From the NCBI GenBank assembly GCA_005805305.1, contig SYMW01000221.1, forward strand, positions 1-37,064: a DNA stretch of 37,064 bases, read 5' to 3'. The stretch comes from Verrucomicrobiales bacterium (GTDB lineage: Bacteria; Verrucomicrobiota; Verrucomicrobiia; Limisphaerales; F1-80-MAGS106). Made by a program: the position numbers and the translations under genes. Below the pieces are notes generated by a model. The model made no database searches, was not told the DNA's origin, and saw only the letters and a program-made list of their open reading frames with translations. Below are positions 8,966 through 17,257 of the stretch, piece by piece. Position 1 is the first letter of the stretch. The number at the start of each line of letters is the position of its first letter.

Positions 8966-10120
8966 ATGAGCATGGGAGAACGAGCATTGAGAGTCGGCAT
9001 CACATGCTACCCCACGGTGGGGGGCAGCGGAGTTTTGGCCAGCTCTCTTGGGGAGGATTTGGCGCGGCGGGGGCACGAGGTGCATTTCATCAGTTATGAA
9101 CGCCCTTTTCGGTTGTCGCCGAATATTCCAAGGCTGCATTTCCACCCGGTCGTTATCAACGATTACGAGTTGTTCAAGTATCCGGACTACACGCTGCCGC
9201 TTTCGGTGCGAATGGCTGAAGTGAGCTGGGAGCATCGGTTGGATGTGCTGCACGTCCATTACGCCGTGCCCCATGCCACGGCGGCTATCCTTGCGCGCTC
9301 GATGCTGCCCCTGGACCGGCAGCCTCGGGTCGTGACGACACTTCATGGGACGGACACCACGTTGTTGGGGCATGATCCCGGCTATGGTCCGGCCATCCGC
9401 CACGCGCTGGCCTGTTCGGACGCGGTGACGACGGTGTCGCACCATCTGAGGGAAGAGACACAGCGCGTGCTGGGTTTCCACGGCGCCATGGAAGTCATCC
9501 ACAATTTCCATGAGCCCCGGCAGCCCCGCCGCTCAAGGGACGAGGTCCGACGGGAGCTCGGTGTGGAAGACGAAGTGGTGGTGTTTCATTCGTCGAATCT
9601 TCGGCCGCTGAAGCGCATTGGTTTGTTGCTCGAGACGGTTTCACGAATTCAGCCACGCGAGTCATTTAAATTGGTGGTTCTGGCGGGAGGCAGCTTCGCT
9701 CCTTTCCTTTCTGATTTGGCGCGTTTGGGCCTTGAGAATCGCGTCATCGTGCGCGAGAACGTGCATGACATCGAAGACTACCTCCTGGGCGTGGATCTGG
9801 GGTTGTTCACCTCCGAATTGGAAAGTTTCTGCCTTGGTATTCTCGAGGGCATGTGTTTTGGGTGTCCGAGTGTCTCGACGCGAGTCGGGGGTATTCCTGA
9901 AGTGGTAGCGGATGGTGTGACGGGGGTATTGGTGCCCTCTAGCGATCCCGAGGTGATCGCCAGTGCCGTAATGGAATTGATCCGCGATCCCGCGCGTCGA
10001 GCTGCTTTGGGATTAGCCGCGCGGCGGCGGGCTCGCGAGTGCTTCTCCGCGGAGACCATCGTGCCGCGCTACGAAGCGCTTTACCGGGCGGCGTGTGGCA
10101 GGCCACCTCGAGGGATGTGA
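8966..10120 (+). CDS. bshA: N-acetyl-alpha-D-glucosaminyl L-malate synthase BshA (GT4 family)
   Basis: LRVGITCYPTVGGSGVLASSLGEDLARRGHEVHFISYERPFRL...NYELFKYPDYTLPLSVRMAEV-type segment...LDVLHVHYAVPHATAAILA...VVTTLHGTDTTLLGHDPGY...VIHNF.E, characteristic BshA sequence. Confidence 0.92.
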   Translation: MSMGERALRVGITCYPTVGGSGVLASSLGEDLARRGHEVHFISYERPFRLSPNIPRLHFHPVVINDYELFKYPDYTLPLSVRMAEVSWEHRLDVLHVHYAVPHATAAILARSMLPLDRQPRVVTTLHGTDTTLLGHDPGYGPAIRHALACSDAVTTVSHHLREETQRVLGFHGAMEVIHNFHEPRQPRRSRDEVRRELGVEDEVVVFHSSNLRPLKRIGLLLETVSRIQPRESFKLVVLAGGSFAPFLSDLARLGLENRVIVRENVHDIEDYLLGVDLGLFTSELESFCLGILEGMCFGCPSVSTRVGGIPEVVADGVTGVLVPSSDPEVIASAVMELIRDPARRAALGLAARRRARECFSAETIVPRYEALYRAACGRPPRGM

Positions 10121-10177
10121 ACAGCAGGCACGGACCCTAAGGGCTCGAGAGGCCTCCGCGTTCAGGTATCGGACCGT

Positions 10178-11047
10178 CTAATTCGTGGCGGCGGCGCCCC
10201 CTTGATCGGGGATCAGCCACGGTGTTCCGGCCCAGTACCATTGGGAGGAACGCATCGCTTCCACGTGGGAATCGGCGAAGAGAACATTGCTGCGGGCGTT
10301 GTGGCGGAGGTGGGGGCCGCCCCAATTCGGGTCTCCAGCGGAGGTCACGCATCCGGAGCATGGGGCATCGTTGGCTGGGTCGTGGACGATCCAGCAGCCC
10401 GCCTTTTCGACGCTGGCGGTCGTGACCGATTTGAAAGGGTCCTTCGTGTTGATGGGGCGGCTGCCGCCGTCGGTGAGATGAACTGTGGAAGCCGGGTTGC
10501 GAATCGAGGTGTCTTTGGTTTGCGGCCAGTCTTTGATGTCCCAGGTGCCGGGCCAGTCGCAGCCGCCGAGCCGGAAGTTCATGGCGTAGTTCGACACGGC
10601 TTTGTCTTGCTGATCGCTTGGATAATTATTGACCACTTCCTTGAATTTTTTGGTGCGAGTGGGGCACAGCAGGAGATTGGTGGTTTGGGTGTAAGGCTGG
10701 ATGAAATTGAACCACGCCTTCCGGAGTACATTGGCGCCGCGGACTTGGAACGTGTGCGGAAACTTTCCTTCATTATCGTCGGCGTAAAGTTTCGTGGCGA
10801 TGCCCATTTGCTTGAGGCTGCTGATGCAACTGACGCTCTTGGCCTTCGCCTTGGCTTTGGAAAGGGCGGGCAGAAGCATGCCCGCAAGGATGGCGATGAT
10901 GGCAATGACGACCAACAGTTCGATCAGCGTGAATCCTCCAGCGCTCGGGTCCAGCGCGCGCCTGAAAAAAGTGGGGCGCTTCGAGGTGGGGGAAGGCGCC
11001 GCTGAACCCAGGTTTTTCGGAGGATAAGAAATGGCTTGGAAGAGCAT
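10178..11047 (-). CDS. Prepilin-type N-terminal cleavage/methylation domain protein (pseudopilin-like)
   Basis: [61 protein letters not shown]...[11 protein letters not shown]. Confidence 0.9.
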   Translation of the reverse strand: MLFQAISYPPKNLGSAAPSPTSKRPTFFRRALDPSAGGFTLIELLVVIAIIAILAGMLLPALSKAKAKAKSVSCISSLKQMGIATKLYADDNEGKFPHTFQVRGANVLRKAWFNFIQPYTQTTNLLLCPTRTKKFKEVVNNYPSDQQDKAVSNYAMNFRLGGCDWPGTWDIKDWPQTKDTSIRNPASTVHLTDGGSRPINTKDPFKSVTTASVEKAGCWIVHDPANDAPCSGCVTSAGDPNWGGPHLRHNARSNVLFADSHVEAMRSSQWYWAGTPWLIPDQGGAAATN

Positions 11048-11089
11048 CGGGGCTGGAGTTGACTAGTTGCTGATTTCTTATCCAATCGC

Positions 11090-12058
11090 GTGGAGACTGT
11101 GAAGCAAATTCGTCCCCCGGGGACAGAGGGGGAGATCGACTGTCCGCCCAAGGCCCGGCAGCTCCGGTTGCTGGCGGTCGCCAAACCCTTGACGGAGCGG
11201 TTGGGCCGGGACTTTTTCTTGGGAGTTCCGCGGGTGCCTGGTGTGTACTTCATGTATGACGAGGCAGACACGTTGTTGTATGTGGGGCAATCGGGGGATT
11301 TGCGCGGCCGGCTTAACAGCTATCGACAAGCGCACCCCGACCGGGATTCGCGGAAGACCATGCGATTGGTCCACCAGGTGGCTCGGATCGAGTGGCGCTC
11401 CTGCGACAGTCCGGTGGCGGCGGTGCTGCTTGAGAATGAGCTGCTCCGCAACCTGCGACCGCCATTCAATCGGTCGAACACGTGGCCGCGGGCTTGTTTG
11501 TACATGGGAGTTCGGGCTGAAACGGAGCCGCCGGACCGGGGGCTGGTTCTGCGAGCCAGCCGTGGTCGGGAAACTGGGTTTGCGTGGTTTGGAGCCTTCA
11601 AGCCCGCGTGTCTCGGCGCCCATGCGGCGCTGGCCAGAAGTTTGTTTGTGGCGCTCCGGCGGCCGAGTTCGGTGTTTGATTTGCCTCTCGGTTTTGGCTG
11701 CGGGCGAGTGCCGAGGGAAGTGTTTATTTTGACGGAGGGCGGCGGCGCCGAGGAACCATTTTTTGAGCTTTTGCGTGAGTATTTGTCGGGTCGCGGCGCA
11801 CAATTCATCGATGCCGTGGAAGAGAGCTTGCAAGCTTGGGGGCGGACTTCGGCGTCGGCACGGCGCCTAGTGGAAGCCGATCTGGAAACGCTGAAGCGGT
11901 TTTTCCGATCCGGCCCGGCCCGGGTTCGGCGTTTCTTGGTGGCCCGACAGGATGGGACCGAATTGCTGAGCCCCGAGGAGTTGTTGGACTTTCTGGCCGT
12001 CGAAGGGCCTTTGAGCCGGGATTCGCGGGAGGAAGGGACAAGGCTTGGCAAAAGTTAA
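11090..12058 (+). CDS. GIY-YIG nuclease family protein (UvrC N-terminal/Cho-like catalytic domain plus uncharacterised C-terminal region)
   Basis: VPGVYFMYDEADTLLYVGQSGDLRGRLNSYRQ...LLENELLRNLRPPFNRSNTW: GIY, YIG-equivalent YVG, Arg, Glu and Asn of the GIY-YIG fold all present. GTG start at 11090. Confidence 0.82.
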   Translation: METVKQIRPPGTEGEIDCPPKARQLRLLAVAKPLTERLGRDFFLGVPRVPGVYFMYDEADTLLYVGQSGDLRGRLNSYRQAHPDRDSRKTMRLVHQVARIEWRSCDSPVAAVLLENELLRNLRPPFNRSNTWPRACLYMGVRAETEPPDRGLVLRASRGRETGFAWFGAFKPACLGAHAALARSLFVALRRPSSVFDLPLGFGCGRVPREVFILTEGGGAEEPFFELLREYLSGRGAQFIDAVEESLQAWGRTSASARRLVEADLETLKRFFRSGPARVRRFLVARQDGTELLSPEELLDFLAVEGPLSRDSREEGTRLGKS

Positions 12059-12091
12059 GGCACGGGGCAGTGTGGGGGAAAACACCTGGAC

Positions 12092-13024
12092 ATGAAACAG
12101 ACGCCATCATCTATTTTCGAAATACCGACCCGGGCGGGGATGCAATCAGTTTGTCTTGCGCTTGCGGGGATTTGTCAAACATGGCTTTCTCCTGCTGACT
12201 TGTGCGCTGCGCCGGCGGCGGGGTTGACGGAGTCGCTCACTTTCTTCGCTGGTTTTGACAAGGGCGTGAACGCCACGTTCGCGCGCGGGGACGCTTTGAT
12301 ATACACTGCCAAGGACATCACGGCGCCCCGCGTCGGAACTCCCGGATTGCCGGCGGACGGTTCGGTTTCGATCGCGAAGGGAGAGGGGGTTCATGGGGAT
12401 GCCTTAAGGTTCCACAAGAAGAGCCAGGCGATCGTTTTTTACAAGGCCGCTCAGAACATGGATTATCGCGCAAGCGGGTGGAACGGGACCGTCTCACTCT
12501 GGCTCAAGTTATCCCCGGACGAGGATCTTGAGCCCGGATACTGCGATCCGCTTCAGATCACGCCGAGGGACTGGAATGACGCCTGTTTTTTTGTGGATTT
12601 CAGCAAGGATGAAAAGCCGCGGCATTTCCGGTTGGGCGTGTTCTCGGACAGCAAGTCATGGAACCCGGAGGGGCTCAAGTGGGAAGCGTTTCCGGAGGCG
12701 CAGCGACCCATGGTGACCGTGACCCAGCCTCCGTTTCGCCGCGACCGTTGGACTCATGTGGCGTTCACTTTCGAGAATTTTAACACGGCGAAGAAGGATG
12801 CCTCGGCTTGGTTCTACTTGGATGGGAAGCTTCAAGGCGAACTCAAAGGGAAGAGCCAGACATTTACCTGGGACATCGATAAAACGCTCATCATGTTCGG
12901 AATTTACTACACGGGATTGTTCGACGAGCTCGCGGTGTTCAACCGTCGTTTGAGCGCCTCGGAAGTGGAGTCGATTCGAGGGCTTCGGCGCGGTGTGGGC
13001 GAGTTGCTGAAAAAGGCTGATTAA
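12092..13024 (+). CDS. LamG / concanavalin A-like domain secreted protein
   Basis: LTFFAGFDKGVNATFARGD...GDALRFHKKSQAIVFYKAAQNMDYRASGWNGTVSLWLKLSP...RDRWTHVAFTFENFN...WFYLDGKLQGELKGKSQTF...GLFDELAVFNRRLSASEVESI: LamG-like strands. Confidence 0.82.
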   Translation: MKQTPSSIFEIPTRAGMQSVCLALAGICQTWLSPADLCAAPAAGLTESLTFFAGFDKGVNATFARGDALIYTAKDITAPRVGTPGLPADGSVSIAKGEGVHGDALRFHKKSQAIVFYKAAQNMDYRASGWNGTVSLWLKLSPDEDLEPGYCDPLQITPRDWNDACFFVDFSKDEKPRHFRLGVFSDSKSWNPEGLKWEAFPEAQRPMVTVTQPPFRRDRWTHVAFTFENFNTAKKDASAWFYLDGKLQGELKGKSQTFTWDIDKTLIMFGIYYTGLFDELAVFNRRLSASEVESIRGLRRGVGELLKKAD

Positions 13025-13056
13025 GCTGGTTTCGAGGTTTGGAAACTGCCGGAGCC

Positions 13057-14100
13057 TCAGCGTTCTTGAGCGGCGAACGTGGCCACGATGGGGCGGTGGT
13101 CCGAGGCTAGGCCCCAATTAGGCATCGTCAGAATCCGCGTGCCTGCCTTTAGCCATTCCGCCGCCATGCCTCGGCTGACGAGGATGTAGTCGATGCGGCT
13201 GAAAGTGTCCTCCTTGGCGTAGAAATGTGTCCACGCGATGCGGCGCGGTTCGTAACGGGATTCAGGGTCGGCATAAGAATCTCCATTCATTTCCGAGGGT
13301 CGGATGTCGGTGAGTGAGGTTTTTCCTTTGCCGATCAGGGCTTTGAGTGGCCGTGAATCGGGGGTGTCGTTGAAGTCGCCTAGGACCACGAGGTTGGCGC
13401 GCGGGTTGGAGGCGAGGCGAGCCTCGATGAAGGAGCGGAGTTTGAGGGCCTCCTGTTCCCTCCATTCTGATTCGTCGGCCTGAAAGGCGGCTCGGCGTGA
13501 CTTCAAATGGGCCGTTATCAGGGTGATTTCGTAGCTTGGATTGACGCGGATATCGACTTCGGCGAAACCGCGGCTGACGTGGAGCCGGCGGCCGTTCAGG
13601 AGGAAGCTTTCGTTGGTGCGTGGGCGGCGGGCGGTGAAAGCAAAACGGCTGAGGACGCAGACGAAGATATTGGTGTCCCACCCCCGCACGAACTCCCGGT
13701 GGGGATAGTGGAGGCCTTCCGAGCGAAGAGAGTGTTGCAATTCATCAAGGGCTTCCAGGCTCCCCATTTCCTGGATCGCGAGGATGTCCGCGTTGAGCAT
13801 TTTGATGGCTTCTCGAACCTTGTCCTTGGAGGGCTGGGATTTGGCGGCGCGGGTTCCTTTTGGCACGTCGAGGTAATTTTCCACGTTATAGGTAGCTACC
13901 GTGAAGGCCGGGACTTCAGCAGCCAGGGTAAACGGGATGGCAACTGTGGCCATCCAGAGGCACGCGGAGAATAAGGGGCGTAAAACTGGGAGTATAAACC
14001 ACGGTTTGGCCGGGACGTTGCGCGCCAGGAGACGCGCGGCATCCTCGGTGCAGGCTGAGTGTGTCCTGAAGGCTTGGGTGGATTGAAAAGCGCTGGGCAT
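13057..14100 (-). CDS. Endonuclease/exonuclease/phosphatase (EEP) superfamily protein, secreted
   Basis: FTVATYNVENYLD...ADILAIQEMGS...LITAHLKSRR...LVVLGDFNDTPDSRPL...IDYILVSRGM...LASDHRPIVATF: complete EEP catalytic motif set. Confidence 0.9.
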   Translation of the reverse strand: MPSAFQSTQAFRTHSACTEDAARLLARNVPAKPWFILPVLRPLFSACLWMATVAIPFTLAAEVPAFTVATYNVENYLDVPKGTRAAKSQPSKDKVREAIKMLNADILAIQEMGSLEALDELQHSLRSEGLHYPHREFVRGWDTNIFVCVLSRFAFTARRPRTNESFLLNGRRLHVSRGFAEVDIRVNPSYEITLITAHLKSRRAAFQADESEWREQEALKLRSFIEARLASNPRANLVVLGDFNDTPDSRPLKALIGKGKTSLTDIRPSEMNGDSYADPESRYEPRRIAWTHFYAKEDTFSRIDYILVSRGMAAEWLKAGTRILTMPNWGLASDHRPIVATFAAQER

Positions 14101-14261
14101 GGCGGTCACTTTTTGAATCTGTCGGTTCGGATAACAATCTCCTTGGGGCTCCCTAGGCGGTCCCGGGGAATCCGATGTGGTGGATATAGGCCGGGAACAA
14201 ATTTTTTGCAAATGCCATTTTCATTGGTAGGGTCCAAACGTGCCCTGCGGGTAAAGATTAT

Positions 14262-15086
14262 ATGACAGCATTAGCCATCTCGGAACTAGGTCCCAAGGAG
14301 GGATCTCGCGTCAAGCTCCACGACAAGCAGAGCGAACGGGATCACCGTGAGCTATCCATCGACAAGGTCGGTGTGCGAGGTGTGCGCTTTCCCATTCAGA
14401 TACGAGACAAGGCCCGCGCGGTTCAGAACACGGTCGCGACGTTGAGCATGTTTGTGGATCTGCCCAAGGAGTTCAAGGGCACTCACATGAGCCGCTTTAT
14501 CGAGGTTCTGAACGCGCACGGCAGCATGGTTCACGTGGAGAATATCACGGAAATCCTTCAGGCGATGCAGCAGAAGCTGAAGGCGCGGTCGGCCCACTTG
14601 GAGATGGAGTTCCCATTTTTTCTGACCAAGCGAGCTCCCGTTTCGGGGATGGAAAGCGTGATGGATTATGTGGCGCGATTTGACGCGTCGGCCTTCGGCG
14701 ATGAGATTGATTTCCTGATGACGGTCAAGGTTGCGGTGACGACGTTATGCCCCTGTTCGAAGGCCATCAGCCGGTATGGCGCGCACAATCAGAGGGGGTT
14801 GGTCACGGTGCAGATTCGGTCCAGCGAAGCGATATGGATCGAGGACTTGGTCTCGTTGGTGGAGGCATCGGCGAGCAGCGAGTTGTATGCCTTGCTGAAA
14901 AGGAGGGACGAAAAGGCCGTCACCGAGCGGGCGTATGAGAATCCCGTCTTTGTCGAGGACTTGGTTCGGAACGTGGTGTTGCGATTGAAAGAGAATCCGT
15001 TGGTGACGTGGTATAAAGTCGAGGCGGAGAATCAGGAGAGCATCCACAATCACAACGCTTACGCTTGCATTGAAATGGGAGCTTGA
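14262..15086 (+). CDS. folE2: GTP cyclohydrolase FolE2 (type IB)
   Basis: IDKVGVRGVRFPIQI...GTHMSRFIEVLN...KRAPVSGMESVMDY...VAVTTLCPCSKAISRYGAHNQRGLVTVQIR...ENQESIHNHNAYACIE, characteristic of FolE2. Confidence 0.95.
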   Translation: MTALAISELGPKEGSRVKLHDKQSERDHRELSIDKVGVRGVRFPIQIRDKARAVQNTVATLSMFVDLPKEFKGTHMSRFIEVLNAHGSMVHVENITEILQAMQQKLKARSAHLEMEFPFFLTKRAPVSGMESVMDYVARFDASAFGDEIDFLMTVKVAVTTLCPCSKAISRYGAHNQRGLVTVQIRSSEAIWIEDLVSLVEASASSELYALLKRRDEKAVTERAYENPVFVEDLVRNVVLRLKENPLVTWYKVEAENQESIHNHNAYACIEMGA

Positions 15087-15249
15087 TTTGGCGGGGCCTC
15101 CGCCTGCGCGGAGTGGTCGGGAATGGATGGGTTGGGGCGAACCTGGATCGTGGCTTTGCGGCGGTCGTTTTAGTCAAAATACCACTTGCAACGGGTTTGG
15201 ACGATGCCTATAGTTCGCGCTCTTTTGAAAGAAACGACTGGTATTGGTT

Positions 15250-15459
15250 ATGCGACGTCCCAAAGGCATTAAGACCCGAAAAGCGGTGGCAAAGCGGTTC
15301 AAAATCACCGGCACCGGCAAAGTGTTGCGATCCCACGCCGGCAAGCGTCATCTGCTGGCCACCAAGAACGCGAAGCGCCGCCGCAGGTTGGGGAGCGTTA
15401 AAGTGGTCGACAGCACGGATGCCTATCGGATCACGCAGAACCTTCCGTTCAGCCATTGA
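15250..15459 (+). CDS. rpmI: 50S ribosomal protein L35
   Basis: MRRPKGIKTRKAVAKRFKITGTGKVLRSHAGKRHLLATKNAKRRRRLGSVKVVDSTDAYRITQNLPFSH. Confidence 0.95.
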   Translation: MRRPKGIKTRKAVAKRFKITGTGKVLRSHAGKRHLLATKNAKRRRRLGSVKVVDSTDAYRITQNLPFSH

Positions 15460-15571
15460 GCCGGCCCGGCCAGGCAGCCGGGTGGCTGTTATCTTCGAGA
15501 TGGACTGGCTGAAGCCTTTGGGTGTCAGAGTTGAGAAGATTTCGAATTAATTTTTTTGAGAGAGATTCACT

Positions 15572-15943
15572 ATGCGAGTTACAAACGCTCCCGCTTCACG
15601 CAAACGCCGTCGTCGCACAATCAAAGCGGCCAAAGGTTTTCGGATGCGTCGCTCGAAGCTGTACCGTTATGCGGCGGACGCCTTGGACCATGGCCGACAG
15701 TACGCCTATCGTGATCGCAAGACCAAAAAGCGCAACTACCGGGCTTTGTGGCAAATTCGCATCAATGCGGCGGCCCGCGCGGCGGGGATGACCTACAGCC
15801 GGTTCATCGAGGGTTTGAAGGCCGCCCAGGTCGCACTTGACCGCAAGGTGGTGGCGGATATTGCCGCGACGGATGCAGCCGCGTTTGAGAACCTGATCAA
15901 GGTGGCCCGGGAGGCTCTCCTGGCCAAAGCCGCCAAAGCGTGA
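15572..15943 (+). CDS. rplT: 50S ribosomal protein L20
   Basis: MRVTNAPASRKRRRRTIKAAKGFRMRRSKLYRYAADALDHGRQYAYRDRKTKKRNYRALWQIRINAAARAAGMTYSRFIEGLK. Confidence 0.97.
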   Translation: MRVTNAPASRKRRRRTIKAAKGFRMRRSKLYRYAADALDHGRQYAYRDRKTKKRNYRALWQIRINAAARAAGMTYSRFIEGLKAAQVALDRKVVADIAATDAAAFENLIKVAREALLAKAAKA

Positions 15944-16062
15944 TTGGGGAAGGCGGGGCCGGAGCCCCATCTCGTTGTCGGATGTTGCTTTTTGGATGAT
16001 GGTGAATGGGAAATGATTTGTGCTTTCGGTGGACGCCGGTTGGCGGTTACGTTTTGCACCAC

Positions 16063-16095
16063 ACGGGCGCCTTCTGATTGAGGGCGCCCGTTTTG
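16063..16095 (+). terminator. Putative Rho-independent terminator/attenuator between rplT and pheS
   Basis: acgggcgcc-ttctgattgag-ggcgcccgt followed by T-rich tttgattt; perfect 9-bp GC-rich stem. Confidence 0.6.
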
Positions 16096-16205
16096 ATTTG
16101 TGAGTCGGGGATTAGACGTTTCAGCGCCTTGTTCCCGCGCTTCGGTGTCGAGGCCAAAGAGTTCCAGCATCGTTCTCAGCCGTGATTCGTGTATTCGTGT
16201 AAAAC

Positions 16206-17216
16206 ATGTCACTGATCGATCAAATTGCTCCTGTTAAAGACTCGGCCATGGCGGATCTCGAGGAGGCGCGGGATTTGGCGGCGTTGGATCAGGCGAAGGG
16301 GCGGTATTTAGGGGCTGAGGGACGCTTCACTGCCCTGATGAAGCAGCTCGGCGCTTTGCCCAAGGAGGAGCGGCCTTTGGCGGGAAAGGCAATCAACGCG
16401 GCGAAGGTCGAGATCGAAGCCGCGGTGTTGGCGCGACGAACCCAATTGGAATTAGAGGCCTTGATGCCGGCGGAGCCCATCGACTTCACGTTGCCTGGCC
16501 GGCGTCGTTTTGTGGGCCGGCTGCATCCTCTGACACGGGTGACTGAGGACATCGTGCGCTGCTTCCGGAGGCTGGGCTTCGCGGTGGCGGACGGGCCGGA
16601 AGTCGAGGACGAATACCATTGTTTCGACGCGTTGAACACGCCGGCGGATCATCCGGCTCGCGATTCGCAGGACACGTTTTTTTTGGAGCCGAATTTGGGT
16701 GAGAGCATGCTCTTGCGAACGCACACGTCGTCGGTGCAGATCCGAGTGATGTCGAAGCAGCCGCCGCCGGTGCGGATCGTGGTTCCTGGACGGGTTTATC
16801 GGCGGGACAATGCCGATTCCACCCACAATCCGACCTTTCAGCAGATCGAGGGGTTGTATGTGGATAAAGGGGTGACAGTGGGCGATTTGAAGGGAACAGT
16901 GGAGACGGTCTTCAAGGAGCTCTTAGGGGACGAGGTCAGGCTTCGATTCAGGCCGCATTATTTTTCTTATACGGAGCCGAGCTTCGAGATTGATTTTAGC
17001 AGTTCCCTGACGAAGTCGATGGGGAAGGAGTGGCTGGAGATAGCGGGCTGCGGAATGGTGCATCCGTCAGTGTTTCAGGCCGTCGGTTACGATGCCGAGG
17101 AATGGAGCGGATGGGCATTTGGTTTTGGAATCGAACGTATCGCCATGATCCGTTACGGCATCCCTGACATCCGGCTTTTTTACGAGAACGACATCCGATT
17201 TTTGGCGCAGTTTTGA
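16206..17216 (+). CDS. pheS: Phenylalanyl-tRNA synthetase alpha subunit
   Basis: HPLTRVTEDIVRCFRRLGFAVADGPEVEDEYHCFDALNTPADHPARDSQDTFFLE...LLRTHTSSVQIRVM...GRVYRRDNADSTHNPTFQQIEGLYVD...GFGIERIAMIRYGIPDIRLFYENDIRFLAQF. Confidence 0.97.
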   Translation: MSLIDQIAPVKDSAMADLEEARDLAALDQAKGRYLGAEGRFTALMKQLGALPKEERPLAGKAINAAKVEIEAAVLARRTQLELEALMPAEPIDFTLPGRRRFVGRLHPLTRVTEDIVRCFRRLGFAVADGPEVEDEYHCFDALNTPADHPARDSQDTFFLEPNLGESMLLRTHTSSVQIRVMSKQPPPVRIVVPGRVYRRDNADSTHNPTFQQIEGLYVDKGVTVGDLKGTVETVFKELLGDEVRLRFRPHYFSYTEPSFEIDFSSSLTKSMGKEWLEIAGCGMVHPSVFQAVGYDAEEWSGWAFGFGIERIAMIRYGIPDIRLFYENDIRFLAQF

Positions 17217-17257
17217 GGCGGAACCGGACTCGATGAAATGAATCGGTTTTCAGACCC

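Noticed and set aside
13507-13974. 155-aa plus-strand ORF
   Set aside because: Antisense to the EEP nuclease, whose catalytic motifs clearly set the coding strand.
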